64,000 nucleotides of DNA from the NCBI GenBank assembly GCA_944390285.1, contig CALXPN010000001.1:62001-126000 (forward strand), read 5' to 3'. Below are positions 29,651 to 39,357 of the stretch, piece by piece. Source of the stretch: an uncultured Clostridia bacterium. Its GTDB lineage: Bacteria; Bacillota; Clostridia; TANB77; CAG-508. Position numbers and translations under genes: made by a program. The first letter of the stretch is position 1; each line of letters opens with the position of its first letter. Under the pieces are notes generated by a model. It saw only the letters and a list, made by a program, of their open reading frames with translations, was not told where the DNA came from and made no database searches.

Positions 29651-29965
29651 TTATCTAAAATCTTTATTTACACTCAAATTTATAATTAAATCAATATTAT
29701 CATCTTCTGCTGCTTTATTTTTTCGTATTGCACCACATTTTTTACATTTAAATATTATTATATATCCTTTTTTAGAACTCATTTCTATTCCAATTGGTTC
29801 TAGTATTCCATGACAAGTTTCTTTTCTATCTCCTGGATTTATGTCTACATGTTTTGAATGCAAACATTTTGGGCAATGATTTCTACAAGAATATCCAAGT
29901 TTTGGTACTTTTTCACCACAATTTTCACATATAAATTCTTCATCTATTACTGTAAAATTTGACAT
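29651..29965 (-). CDS. RNHCP domain protein
   Basis: A 104-residue zinc-ribbon-like protein with the signature YSCRNHCPKCLHSKHVD then NPGDRKETCHG, which defines the RNHCP family of unknown function. Cys pairs CENC (residues 13-16), CPKC and FKCKKCG suggest two metal sites. It lies 36 bases after the nucleoside-kinase gene and 33 bases before the vanZ-like gene, in one run of minus-strand genes leading to argS. Confidence 0.88.
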   Translation of the reverse strand: MSNFTVIDEEFICENCGEKVPKLGYSCRNHCPKCLHSKHVDINPGDRKETCHGILEPIGIEMSSKKGYIIIFKCKKCGAIRKNKAAEDDNIDLIINLSVNKDFR

Positions 29966-30001
29966 TTCTTTTCCTTACTATTTTATATATAATTTTAAAA
30001 A

Positions 30002-31648
30002 TTAACTTTCAAAAATGCTTCCGCCTATAAATTCTCTTAATAATGAATTATTTGGTATTAAATTTGAATCCATATCTTCAAAATATTTAAGTAATGTAAT
30101 TAATCTTCTTGCTTCACTATATTCTCTACAGGTTCTTGGTATCTCTTGTAGTAATGGCATAGCATATTGTTTTAATACTGCAAGCTCATATACAATTGAA
30201 GAATTAAACATACAATCTGCTTCTTCCTGATATGGAAAAATATATTTTTGTTCTCCTCTATTTACTGAATACCACATTTTTAAAGTATGTTCAGCTGAAT
30301 AATTTCTGAATTTATAATCTCTTACTATTCTTCTTATAAGTCTTGTATCTGTAGTTGAAATTCTATTATAATAATCAATATTTAGTACTGTTAAATCACT
30401 AATATAAATTTTAAATTTATTTTCTCTTGGTATAAGACTAGTTAATTTGTCATTTAAACCATGTATGCCTTCTATTACTAATATTTCATCTTTGCCAAGC
30501 CTCAAAGTATTTCCTTTATACTCTTTTTTTCCTGTTGTAAAATTAAAAGTTGGAAGTTTTACTTCTTTTCCAGCAAGTAAATCTATTAATTGTGAATTAA
30601 ATAAATCTAAATCTAATGCTTCTATACATTCAAAATCATAATTGCCATGTTCATCTTTGGGATTATCTTTTCTTTCAACAAAATAATTATCTACAGAAAT
30701 CGTAACAGGCTTTATTCCAGAAATCTTTAAGCTCATTCCTAATTTCCCAGCAAATGTAGTTTTTCCAGATGAAGTAGGACCAGCAATTAGTACCATTCTT
30801 ACATCTTTTCTTTCTTTTATTTTTTCAACTATTTCTGCTATTTTCTTTTCATGTAAAGCTTCTGATATTAATATTAGTTCTTTACTTCCATTTGGTTCTT
30901 TAATTTTTTTGTTTAGTCTATAAACAGTATTTATTTTCATTAATTTATTTATCTGATCATATTCATTCATAGCAGATACTAATTTCAAACTCGTATCTAT
31001 ATTAGGTTTCAAAATATTTGGCTCTGCTAAACTAGGATATTTTACTAAAAATCCATCCCTATATGTAACTAAATCAAAAATTTTAGCAAAACCAGTTGAA
31101 ATTGGCATTGTTCCATAAAAATAGTTATAATATTCTTCACAAAAATATAAAGAAACTTTATCTTTATCTATTGAAGTTTGAAGTCTTCCTCTTAATGTTT
31201 CCTCTTTTGCATAAAACTTTTCAGCTTCTTCTTGTGTCATCATTATTTTTACAATAGGCAAATCTTTATTTATTATTTCTTGCATTTTTAATTTGACTTT
31301 TTCAATCATTTCTTTTGTAACTTTCATATTATCTATTGTTCCAAACATAGCATTTGATACTTGATAATTTACTGTAAGCAAAGCTTTTGGGTATACTTCT
31401 GAAAAAGCTTTACTCATAACAAATAGTAATCCTCTTATATATATAATTCTTCCATCTTTATCTTCTCTATTTATAAATTCTATTTCTCCATCTTCTAATA
31501 TTGGAGCATTTAATGATTCTATAGAATTATTCAATCTTACAGCTATTATATCCTTTATATCACTATTTTCTATTTCTTTTTTTAATGCATCTTTTATTAC
31601 AGTACCTTTCTCAACATTTATCTCATGTCCATTATAAGTTATTTTCAT
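30002..31648 (-). CDS. TGS-domain nucleoside kinase (uridine kinase-like)
   Basis: A 548-residue protein with a TGS domain at the N-terminus (ITYNGHEINVEKGTVIKD) and then a threonyl/alanyl-tRNA-synthetase second-additional-like domain. The C-terminal uridine kinase/phosphoribulokinase domain has the P-loop LIAGPTSSGKTTFAGKL, DNYFVERKD, LVIEGIHGLND and RLIRRIVRDY. Such fusions are annotated as nucleoside kinases in Clostridia; the true substrate is open. I start at the second in-frame ATG (MKITYNG), nine bases after AAAGG. Confidence 0.87.
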   Translation of the reverse strand: MKITYNGHEINVEKGTVIKDALKKEIENSDIKDIIAVRLNNSIESLNAPILEDGEIEFINREDKDGRIIYIRGLLFVMSKAFSEVYPKALLTVNYQVSNAMFGTIDNMKVTKEMIEKVKLKMQEIINKDLPIVKIMMTQEEAEKFYAKEETLRGRLQTSIDKDKVSLYFCEEYYNYFYGTMPISTGFAKIFDLVTYRDGFLVKYPSLAEPNILKPNIDTSLKLVSAMNEYDQINKLMKINTVYRLNKKIKEPNGSKELILISEALHEKKIAEIVEKIKERKDVRMVLIAGPTSSGKTTFAGKLGMSLKISGIKPVTISVDNYFVERKDNPKDEHGNYDFECIEALDLDLFNSQLIDLLAGKEVKLPTFNFTTGKKEYKGNTLRLGKDEILVIEGIHGLNDKLTSLIPRENKFKIYISDLTVLNIDYYNRISTTDTRLIRRIVRDYKFRNYSAEHTLKMWYSVNRGEQKYIFPYQEEADCMFNSSIVYELAVLKQYAMPLLQEIPRTCREYSEARRLITLLKYFEDMDSNLIPNNSLLREFIGGSIFES

Positions 31649-31695
31649 AATCATTTTCCTTTCAAGTAATAAACTTATATCTTATATATTAATTT

Positions 31696-31893
31696 TTAAA
31701 AAACAAAATAAATAATTATAGCACCAATTATTGTAAGTAAAAATCCGAAAATCTTTAATCCTGAAGTTGCTTCATTTTTATCTCCAAAACTAAAATATTT
31801 CTTTACTATTGGTCTTGCATCATATATAAACTTTACACCACATACTAGTGAAACTATTCCTATAAATAGTAAAAATATTTTCAATTTAAACAT
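31696..31893 (-). CDS. Small membrane protein, unknown function
   Basis: A 65-residue protein with two membrane segments (residues 3-20 and 45-64) joined by a charged loop (IYDARPIVKKYFSFGDKNE). Not recognised. The start ATG at 31893 directly follows AAGAGG. A longer reading from a TTG at 31950 is rejected because that TTG is the -35 box of a strong promoter. Probably transcribed alone or with the nucleoside-kinase gene downstream. Confidence 0.6.
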   Translation of the reverse strand: MFKLKIFLLFIGIVSLVCGVKFIYDARPIVKKYFSFGDKNEATSGLKIFGFLLTIIGAIIIYFVF

Positions 31894-31921
31894 CCTCTTT
31901 TTCTTAAAAATTAACGTATAT

Positions 31922-31950
31922 ATTGTATTATCTTTCAAGCTTTTTGTCAA
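31922..31950 (-). promoter_or_regulatory. Strong sigma-A promoter before the small membrane protein gene
   Basis: Consensus TTGACA (31950-31945), 17-base spacer, TACAAT (31927-31922) on the minus strand. Likely drives the run from the small membrane protein through nucleoside kinase, RNHCP, vanZ-like and argS. Confidence 0.8.
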
Positions 31951-32013
31951 TTATTATACAGTGAAATTTAAATAAACTTATAAATATTTTATTATTTATT
32001 AATTATAATATTA

Positions 32014-34062
32014 TTAAATTTCAATCCTATTTTTAAATTTTTTATCTACCATTTTTTTTAATAAAATATTTTCTTTTTTTTCTAATAATGGATCTTTATC
32101 TAAAACTTCTATTACAGCTCCTTGAATTACCTTCAAAGTTCCCATATCTTCAAACAAATTAGCAATTTTAAATTCAGGAATTCCATGTTGTCTAGTTCCG
32201 AAAAACTCGCCTGTACCTCTCAATTTTAAATCTTTTTCAGAAATTATAAATCCGTTATTTGTACTTGATATTACTTTCATTCTTTCTCTTATTATTTCAG
32301 AATTTCCTTGATATTTTAGTATACAATAAGATTGATATTTTCCTCTTCCTACTCTTCCTCTTAGTTGATGAAGTTGTGCAAGTCCAAATCTTTCTGCATT
32401 TTCAATAACCATAATATTACTATTTGGAACATTTACACCAACTTCTATAACTGTTGTTGATATAAGTATATCTATATCACCATTCTTAAATTTTTCCATT
32501 ATATTATCTTTTTCTTTTTGCTTCATCTTTCCATGTAAATATTCTACTTTATAATTTGGAAAGATTTTATTTTTATAATTTTCGTATATTTCCATAACAG
32601 ATTTAGCATTAATTTCTTCATTTTCTTCTACCAAAGGACATACTACATAGCATTGTCTTCCTTCTTCTATATTTTGAGAAATAAACGTATTGACTCTAAA
32701 TTCCATTCCTTTTGTTACTGCATATGTCTTTATTTCCTTTCTGTTTGGTGGAAGTTCATCTATTACTGAAATATCTAAATCTCCATAAAGTATTAATGCT
32801 AAAGTCCTTGGAATTGGAGTAGCTGTCATTACAAGTACATCAGGATTTTCACCTTTTTCTACTATTGTAGTTCTTTGTCTTACTCCAAATCTATGTTGTT
32901 CATCTGTTACTACTAAACCCAATTTATTAAATACTACATTTTCTTCTAAAAGAGCATGTGTTCCTATTAAAATATCTATCTCACCATTTTTTAGTTTTTG
33001 TAAAAGCTCTTCTTTCTTCTTTTTAGTTATTCCGCTTATTAAAAGTTCACATCTAATTCCTGTCCCTTTTAGTAATTCTGTAAATGTTTCCAAATGCTGA
33101 GTAGCTAGTATCGCAGTTGGAGCCATTACAGCTACTTGATATCCTGATTTTACAGCTTTATAAGCAGATACAAGTGCCACAACAGTTTTTCCAGATCCTA
33201 CATCTCCTTGAAGTAATCTATTCATAGGTTTTTTGCTTTCCATATCATTATCTATTTCTTCTAATACTTTTAATTGAGCTTTTGTTAGTTTAAATGGTAA
33301 TTTAGATATTATATCTATCATTTTAGCAGATTTATCAAATATAATACCAGTTTTTCTTATTTCATATTTATTTTTAAGACTCAAAAGTGCAAGTTGCATA
33401 GAAAATAATTCTTCAAATACAAGTCTTTGTTTGGCTAATTTAAAATTCGCAAAATTATCAGGAAAATGTATTTGTTTTATTGCAAAATTATAATCACATA
33501 AATTATAATTTTGCAAAATATATTCCGGCAAAGTTTCTTCTAATTTTCCTTCAACTTCTTTTATTCCATTTTCAATAATTTTTCTGATAATATTTTGTGA
33601 TAAATTATATGTAAGAGGATATATTGGTATTATTTTTCCTGTATTTTTACTATTTTCTGAAGTTTCATATACAGGTGATTGCATTTCTGGTGCTCCATAT
33701 TTTTTTGATATTTTTCCAAAAAATTTATATCTAGTATTTTGTTTAAAAATATTTTTTAAATACGCTTGATTATACCAAGTAATATTACAAGTTCCTGTTT
33801 CATCCCTAACTATTAATTTATATAAAATTAAATTTTTTCTAATATGTATTTCATTTATTCTACCTACTGGAAAAGCACTTATTAATGCTTCTTCACCATC
33901 TATAAGCTCATTTATTTTTTTCTCTTTTCCTCTATCTTCATATTCTCTTGGAAAATATGTTATTAAATCTCCTAAATTATATATTCCTAATTTTTTTAAA
34001 AGAGTAGCACGGCTAGGTCCTACTCCTTTTATATATTGTATATCTTTATCTAAATTTACCAT
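32014..34062 (-). CDS. recG: ATP-dependent DNA helicase RecG
   Basis: Branch-migrating helicase for stalled replication forks and recombination, 682 residues. N-terminal wedge/OB domain (IQYIKGVGPSRATLLKKLGI, YFPREYEDRG), then superfamily 2 motifs: LLQGDVGSGKTVVAL (Walker A), VTDEQHRFGVRQR (DEQH box), VMTATPIPRTLAL, VVCPLVEENEE and AERFGLAQLHQLRGRVGRG (motif VI). The C-terminal LRGTGEFFGTRQHG is RecG-specific. Start MVNLDKDI at 34062, six bases after GGAG. Confidence 0.97.
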   Translation of the reverse strand: MVNLDKDIQYIKGVGPSRATLLKKLGIYNLGDLITYFPREYEDRGKEKKINELIDGEEALISAFPVGRINEIHIRKNLILYKLIVRDETGTCNITWYNQAYLKNIFKQNTRYKFFGKISKKYGAPEMQSPVYETSENSKNTGKIIPIYPLTYNLSQNIIRKIIENGIKEVEGKLEETLPEYILQNYNLCDYNFAIKQIHFPDNFANFKLAKQRLVFEELFSMQLALLSLKNKYEIRKTGIIFDKSAKMIDIISKLPFKLTKAQLKVLEEIDNDMESKKPMNRLLQGDVGSGKTVVALVSAYKAVKSGYQVAVMAPTAILATQHLETFTELLKGTGIRCELLISGITKKKKEELLQKLKNGEIDILIGTHALLEENVVFNKLGLVVTDEQHRFGVRQRTTIVEKGENPDVLVMTATPIPRTLALILYGDLDISVIDELPPNRKEIKTYAVTKGMEFRVNTFISQNIEEGRQCYVVCPLVEENEEINAKSVMEIYENYKNKIFPNYKVEYLHGKMKQKEKDNIMEKFKNGDIDILISTTVIEVGVNVPNSNIMVIENAERFGLAQLHQLRGRVGRGKYQSYCILKYQGNSEIIRERMKVISSTNNGFIISEKDLKLRGTGEFFGTRQHGIPEFKIANLFEDMGTLKVIQGAVIEVLDKDPLLEKKENILLKKMVDKKFKNRIEI

Positions 34063-34079
34063 AAATTTCTCCAATAAAA

Positions 34080-34292
34080 TTAAATTAATTCTTCTCTTTC
34101 TTTATCTGGCATTTTTACTTTAGCAGTATATCTTTTTTCTAATATTGTTTCAGGTAATTTTTCTCCTAATACTATATTTAACTCTTTTTCCCATCTATCT
34201 ATTCCAGCAGGTACTATTTTTATAATATCTTTACCTTTTTTCTCTAATAACAAAATTCCATCTCTATTTATTTTCTTACCATTTTTATCCAT
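34080..34292 (-). CDS. Short protein of unknown function
   Basis: A 70-residue, highly charged protein (MDKNGKKINRDGILLLEKKG, ending KVKMPDKEREELI). Not recognised. I choose the start at 34292, six bases after GGAG, which stands in the last codons of the upstream 705-residue gene, so the two are likely coupled. It lies 17 bases before recG. No cysteine, membrane segment or known motif was seen. Confidence 0.55.
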   Translation of the reverse strand: MDKNGKKINRDGILLLEKKGKDIIKIVPAGIDRWEKELNIVLGEKLPETILEKRYTAKVKMPDKEREELI

Positions 34293-34293
34293 T

Positions 34294-36411
34294 TTAATCT
34301 CCATTACTTGCTTTTTCACAAATTAAATTAATATTATTTTCAAATTCATATTTTGTAAATATATATGTTGCAGAACCATAAGCAACTTTAGTATCTGCAA
34401 AAAATATTTTCTCCAAAATATATTTACCTTTATTTGGTAAATAGAATACTATATATCCATTATTAAAATATTTTTGGCTATATTCTGAATCTTTTTGCAT
34501 TATAAAATTCCATTTTTTTCTTATTTGTATAATATATTTTTCTTCAAATTCTTCTAATAACTTTTTATTCTCATTTGAAACATTTTCTTCTAAATTAAAA
34601 TTTAATATATTATTTAATTTTTCATTTTTTATATTACTTAAAAATGTTTTTACTATTTTTTCATCTTCTGGTTTTGGAAAAGTACTAAATATTAAAACCA
34701 GTTTCTCTTCCATAGATAAATCATCATTTGACAGAATTTCATTTATATCATCATTTGTTAATATTTTTTCATCAAACAATTTTCTTGCATCAATTGGAAG
34801 TATTTCGTTTTGTATGTATAATTTTTTTAGTGATTCATTCCCAAAAATATTTATTACTGTTTCTACAGGTATTAATCCATTATGATATAAATCTAAAATA
34901 TTATTTTCTTCTAGTAAATCTAAAGAATAATCTAAAATTTCATTTGCTATTTTTTCTTTTTGTTTAATAGTTTTTCCTTCAATTTTTAATATTTTATAAA
35001 TCTTTTTATAACTTTCAAATTCTTTCTTTTTTGATGGTATTAAGTAAAGTTCTATTAGTTTTTTTGAAGAAACTATTTTTTCAAAATCTTTTTTATCTTT
35101 TAATTTGTTTTTTATTTTTTTTATTTCTTCAATATCAATTTTACCTAATGAATACATTTTTAAAAATTCATCAGCTGTAATAATATTAAATAAAATAGCT
35201 GAAATAAGTACATTACTATTTATTTTATCTAAATTTAAAATCCTTTGTTTTAATTCCTCAACTGTTTCTATTCCGTTTTCTAAAAAATACTCAATAGCAT
35301 TATCAGAAACCAATATTATTTTATTTAAATCTTCATTTGAAAAATCCATTGCATTTGTGAATTCTTCTTTTGTTAAAATAGAAACATTTATACTACCATT
35401 TAAAATTTTTTGAGATAATTCTTCTATCTCAGTTGTGTTATAAAATTTTCCATTAATAAAGTGTTTATTTAAAATTTGAATAAATTCTTCTATTTTATTT
35501 TTATTTATTTTTTCTGCAAATCTTGGTGAAATAAAGGATATTTTTTTATTTGTAACAAGCATTTCTACTGTCTCAGTAAATAATTTTATTTTTTTTAATT
35601 CATCTTCATTAAAATCTTCTAAATTATTCCCTTTTTTATAAAAAAACATAATATTTGCAAGTAGTAACATTTTATCTAAATCTATATAATTTGCATTTCT
35701 CACTATTATTTTTTTAAGTTCTTCTTGCATTTTTTTATTTTTTATAATGGCTTCTTTTTCAAAAAAATCAAATGTAGTTTTAGCTTCTTTTTCTAAGATA
35801 TTTCCTAAATTTTCATATCTACAAATCGTTTTTAAATCTTCTGGAAGTAGTAAAGAAATAACATTATCTAATCCTAAAAGTGTTTCTATTTTTTCTAATT
35901 GTTCTTTTGTTTTTTCTTTTCTTTTTTTCCATTTAGTTTCGCTATCAGCAAACTCTAATGAAGATTCTACTGTATAATAAATTTCATTTTCATCTAAATG
36001 TGAAACTGTTATATCTACTACATCTATAGTTGATAATATTCTTTTACAAAATTTTATTAATTCACTTTTTTTAATCAAATCGTTTTCCTTATTATTTAAA
36101 TTGAAAACTTTTTGAATTCTTTTTTTCTTTCCAAGAAATTCCTCAGAATATTCTTGTTCTAACAAAATTGTTGTATGAAGAAAATATATTTCTTTATCAA
36201 AAATTTGTTCATTTTCTAAAATGATTTTAAGATAATCTTGAAAAGTTTGTTTTCCTGTTTGACTTAAAATTATAATATCTTCTTCAAATTTTTTTACCTT
36301 TTCTTCTGAAATATTGTATTTATATGTGTTTTTAAATTCTTCAAGATTTGCCGGGAAACCTATTTTTTCCACAATATCTTTCATACTCATTTGTTTTATT
36401 TTAGACATCAT
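34294..36411 (-). CDS. Large helical protein of unknown function
   Basis: A 705-residue protein rich in Lys, Glu, Asn, Ile and Leu, without membrane segments, signal peptide or catalytic motif that I recognise. Much of it looks like irregular helical repeats of about 35-40 residues (for example FTNAMDFSNEDLNKIILVSD, NAIEYFLENGIETVEELKQR and LYIQNEILPIDARKLFDEKI), reminiscent of alpha-solenoid scaffolds. The final 90 residues (RKKWNFIMQKDSEYSQKYF onward) look globular. It lies 14 bases after the ALDH-like gene and upstream of recG. Start ATG behind AAGGAAG. Confidence 0.7.
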   Translation of the reverse strand: MMSKIKQMSMKDIVEKIGFPANLEEFKNTYKYNISEEKVKKFEEDIIILSQTGKQTFQDYLKIILENEQIFDKEIYFLHTTILLEQEYSEEFLGKKKRIQKVFNLNNKENDLIKKSELIKFCKRILSTIDVVDITVSHLDENEIYYTVESSLEFADSETKWKKRKEKTKEQLEKIETLLGLDNVISLLLPEDLKTICRYENLGNILEKEAKTTFDFFEKEAIIKNKKMQEELKKIIVRNANYIDLDKMLLLANIMFFYKKGNNLEDFNEDELKKIKLFTETVEMLVTNKKISFISPRFAEKINKNKIEEFIQILNKHFINGKFYNTTEIEELSQKILNGSINVSILTKEEFTNAMDFSNEDLNKIILVSDNAIEYFLENGIETVEELKQRILNLDKINSNVLISAILFNIITADEFLKMYSLGKIDIEEIKKIKNKLKDKKDFEKIVSSKKLIELYLIPSKKKEFESYKKIYKILKIEGKTIKQKEKIANEILDYSLDLLEENNILDLYHNGLIPVETVINIFGNESLKKLYIQNEILPIDARKLFDEKILTNDDINEILSNDDLSMEEKLVLIFSTFPKPEDEKIVKTFLSNIKNEKLNNILNFNLEENVSNENKKLLEEFEEKYIIQIRKKWNFIMQKDSEYSQKYFNNGYIVFYLPNKGKYILEKIFFADTKVAYGSATYIFTKYEFENNINLICEKASNGD

Positions 36412-36425
36412 CTATTTTTCTTCCT

Positions 36426-37250
36426 TTATTTTAAATAGTTATATATTTTTCCTACTTCATTTTTAAATGGATTTTCATTTACTATGATTTTCTTATTTTT
36501 AATTTTATGTTCAAATTCTTCTTTGCTTTTATTACTTTTTGTAAGTAATACTGCAGTATCTTTTAAAGGATCTGAATTTATTAAATCTATTACTTCATCT
36601 ATTTTTTCTTCATAATATATCTCTATTTCATAATCACTTTCTGTTGCATAAATATAAATTGCATCTTGTAGTTTTAAAAGGTCTTTTGAATCACAATATA
36701 AACCAATATTATTATATGGAAAATATTTTACATTACTTTCATTTTCTTTTAAAACTTGATATATTGTTGTATCACCTATTGTTATAATTTCATCAAAATC
36801 ATTTTTTATTTTTTCTAATTCTAAACTTGAATAATTTTCTACATTAATTAAATTAAATATTTTAAATTCTTTTAATACATTTTCTACTATTTTTAATAAA
36901 ATTTCATTAACTCCTATTAAAAAATCATCTTGAACTAATAATATTTTAATTCTTTGAGTAACAGCTTGCAAACAAAGATGTATAGTTAAATATGGATCGC
37001 CTTTATAAAAAATAATTTTTCTCTCATCATCATTTAATTCGCATTCACTATCTCTATAAATTTCTATAATTTTTAACATTTCTTCTATCTTTATTTGTCT
37101 TTTGTTTAACTTTGTATCTTCTTTGTTTGCTTTTAATATTAAATTTTTATTTGCAAGTAATGCTTTTTTTAACTCATCTAAAATTAGATTAAGTAGTTTT
37201 GTAGTTAAAGCATACCTTGAAGCTTCTTCTCTTATAGAATCTAAATCCAT
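36426..37250 (-). CDS. ProA/aldehyde-dehydrogenase-like protein without clear catalytic Cys
   Basis: A 274-residue protein whose N-terminal helices (LKKALLANKNLILKANKED) resemble gamma-glutamyl phosphate reductase. The middle resembles a nucleotide-binding half of the aldehyde dehydrogenase fold (GDPYLTIHLCLQAVTQRIKI, DEIITIGDTTIYQVLK). The protein is far shorter than ProA (about 415), and no catalytic Cys/Glu pair could be placed. It may be a degenerate, structural relative. It heads the operon with the 705-residue protein and recG. Fold assignment is tentative. Confidence 0.45.
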   Translation of the reverse strand: MDLDSIREEASRYALTTKLLNLILDELKKALLANKNLILKANKEDTKLNKRQIKIEEMLKIIEIYRDSECELNDDERKIIFYKGDPYLTIHLCLQAVTQRIKILLVQDDFLIGVNEILLKIVENVLKEFKIFNLINVENYSSLELEKIKNDFDEIITIGDTTIYQVLKENESNVKYFPYNNIGLYCDSKDLLKLQDAIYIYATESDYEIEIYYEEKIDEVIDLINSDPLKDTAVLLTKSNKSKEEFEHKIKNKKIIVNENPFKNEVGKIYNYLK

Positions 37251-37348
37251 ATCACACCTTCTATCTACATATTATTTCACACAATATATTAGCATTTAAA
37301 TTTTATCATTTAAATTTTCATTTTTCAATAGATTTTGTCTACTTTTTA

Positions 37349-37377
37349 TTGACTTAAAAATTTTATAATATTATAAT
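37349..37377 (+). promoter_or_regulatory. Promoter of the small plus-strand membrane protein gene
   Basis: TTGACT at 37349-37354, 17-base spacer, perfect TATAAT at 37372-37377; GGAGGGG at about 37391 precedes the ATG at 37403. Confidence 0.78.
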
Positions 37378-37402
37378 AAATTCATCTTAGGAGGGGATTT
37401 TT

Positions 37403-37777
37403 ATGTATGATGAAAACAGTTATAAAAATCTTATTTTTTGGATTAAAGTAAAAAGAGTTTTTCTACTTATAATATTTACAATATTAGGTACATCTATTGG
37501 AGTAGTTGCTAGCTCTTATATAATAGATATTTTAATGTTTGACCCCAATTTAAGACCTGTAATAATAATTGTATCTGCAATTTTATTTTTACTTGTTGCA
37601 TTATTACTTACAGCCAACACTGCTAAAACTATTCAAGATGGTTATTGGAAGATTGCTGTTCTCAGAAAATTAACATTAATATCAAAAAAATTAGATTCTT
37701 TGGAAAATTTAGAAAATCTTGACTCATTAAAAAATTTAAATAAAACAAAAATAAAAAATGAAAATTCAAACTCATAA
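37403..37777 (+). CDS. Two-helix membrane protein, unknown function
   Basis: A 124-residue protein with two membrane segments (about residues 17-40 and 52-72). A charged cytoplasmic tail follows, ending in a leucine-spaced stretch (SKKLDSLENLENLDSLKNL) that could form a short coiled coil. Not recognised. It has its own promoter and shares a bidirectional terminator with pgi, so it is transcribed alone. Confidence 0.65.
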   Translation: MYDENSYKNLIFWIKVKRVFLLIIFTILGTSIGVVASSYIIDILMFDPNLRPVIIIVSAILFLLVALLLTANTAKTIQDGYWKIAVLRKLTLISKKLDSLENLENLDSLKNLNKTKIKNENSNS

Positions 37778-37782
37778 AAATA

Positions 37783-37815
37783 AACCCAATATGTAAAACT
37801 TTAACATATTGGGTT
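37783..37815. terminator. Bidirectional terminator between the membrane protein gene and pgi
   Basis: Perfect 12-bp stem AACCCAATATGT (37783-37794) with 37804-37815, followed by CATTTTTAT on the plus strand and A-rich sequence on the other side. Confidence 0.85.
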
Positions 37816-37846
37816 CATTTTTATATCATCTACATTTATAACTATT

Positions 37847-39148
37847 TTAGTAACCTGGTTTTTCTAATAATCTAAACATATTTTTCTTATATTCCTCAAC
37901 TCCTGGTTGATTAAATGGGTTTACGCCAAGAAGATTACCAGACATTGCAACAGCTTTTTCAAAAAAGTATATTAATTCACCTATATTTTCTTCATCTAAC
38001 TTATCTATTTCAATTAAAAAGTTTGGAACATTTCCAGTAACATGTGCAAGTATTGTTCCTTCCATTGCTTTACTATTAACATATCCTAAAGTTTTACCTG
38101 CTAAATAATTTAATCCATCTAAATTTTGATCATCTAATTGGATAGTAATATCTGAAGAATTCTCTTTTATTTTTAATACTGTTTCAATTAAATCTCTTCT
38201 TCCATCTTGAATATATTGTCCCATAGAATGAAGATCTGTGGTAAGATCTACACCAGCTGGAAAGATACCTTTTAAGTCTTTTCCTTCGCTTTCTCCATAA
38301 AGCTGTTTCCACCATTCTGTCATATAATGAAGCTTTGGTTCATAATTTGCAAGTATCTCAATTGTTTTTCCAGATTTATATAATAAGTTCCTTGCTACTG
38401 CATATTTATAACAATCATTGTATTTTAAACTAGAATCTGAATATTTATCTTGAGCAATTCTAGCTCCATTCATCAATTTATCTATATCTATACCAGCTGT
38501 CGCAATTGGTAATAATCCAACTGCAGTAAGAACAGAAAATCTTCCTCCTACATTATCTGGTATTACAAATGTTTCATATTTTTCTTCATTAGCTAAAGTT
38601 TTTAAAGCACCTTTTTTCGCATCTGTTGTAACATATATTCTTTTTCTTGCCTCTTTAACACCATATTTAGTTTCCAAGACTTCTCTAAAAATCCTAAATG
38701 CAATTGCAGGTTCTGTTGTTGTTCCAGATTTTGAAATTACATTTATTGATATATCTTTATCTGCTACAAATTCTAATAAATCATTCATATAAACAGGACT
38801 TAAATTATTTCCTGCATATACAATTTGTGGAAATTTTCTTGTGTTTTCATTTAAATCATTATAAAAGCTATGTGTTAATGCTTCTATTACAGCTCTTGCA
38901 CCTAAATAAGAACCTCCAATTCCTATAACAACTAATACATCTGAATCTTTTTGAATTTTTTTTGCTGCTTTTTTAATTCTTTTAAATTCTTCTTTATCAT
39001 AATTTGTTGGAAGTTCTATCCAACCTAAAAACTCTTTTTCGTCATTTGCTTTTTTATGAAGTTTATTGTGAATATCTTTTACTTGATTGCTATACTCATT
39101 TATTATTTTTTCTTTAATACTAGAATTTTCAAAATTAAATTTTACCAC
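37847..39148 (-). CDS. pgi: Glucose-6-phosphate isomerase
   Basis: Interconverts glucose-6-phosphate and fructose-6-phosphate. The 433-residue length is that of the short Firmicute type. [19 protein letters not shown] (phosphate-binding loop), [36 protein letters not shown] and a C-terminal [17 protein letters not shown] with the catalytic Lys are visible. The start is a GTG behind GGAGG. Transcribed alone. Confidence 0.96.
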   Translation of the reverse strand: MVKFNFENSSIKEKIINEYSNQVKDIHNKLHKKANDEKEFLGWIELPTNYDKEEFKRIKKAAKKIQKDSDVLVVIGIGGSYLGARAVIEALTHSFYNDLNENTRKFPQIVYAGNNLSPVYMNDLLEFVADKDISINVISKSGTTTEPAIAFRIFREVLETKYGVKEARKRIYVTTDAKKGALKTLANEEKYETFVIPDNVGGRFSVLTAVGLLPIATAGIDIDKLMNGARIAQDKYSDSSLKYNDCYKYAVARNLLYKSGKTIEILANYEPKLHYMTEWWKQLYGESEGKDLKGIFPAGVDLTTDLHSMGQYIQDGRRDLIETVLKIKENSSDITIQLDDQNLDGLNYLAGKTLGYVNSKAMEGTILAHVTGNVPNFLIEIDKLDEENIGELIYFFEKAVAMSGNLLGVNPFNQPGVEEYKKNMFRLLEKPGY

Positions 39149-39298
39149 TATTTTAACCTCCTAAATATTTACTTTTGCTAATCTACAAATCTGCTTAATA
39201 ATTATATCATAATAAAATAAATATTCATATATTTTTTTGTAATTTATATAATTTTAAGTATTAATAGATTATTTGATATCATAAATTATATAAGAACA

Positions 39299-39330
39299 AG
39301 CGCCCTTGATGTTAAACTATCAAAGGCGCT
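39299..39330 (-). terminator. Terminator after the foreign 205-residue gene
   Basis: 12-bp stem (39299-39310 with 39319-39330), GC-rich; the single odd pair is a U-G wobble only on minus-strand RNA. TTGTTCTTAT follows on that strand. Confidence 0.75.
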
Positions 39331-39357
39331 ATTGGAGATAATGATTTTTAATTAATA

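Noticed and set aside
31894..31950. Longer N-terminus for the small membrane protein starting at a TTG
   Set aside because: The TTG is part of a consensus -35 box (TTGACA) with a TACAAT 17 bases on, so it lies upstream of transcription.
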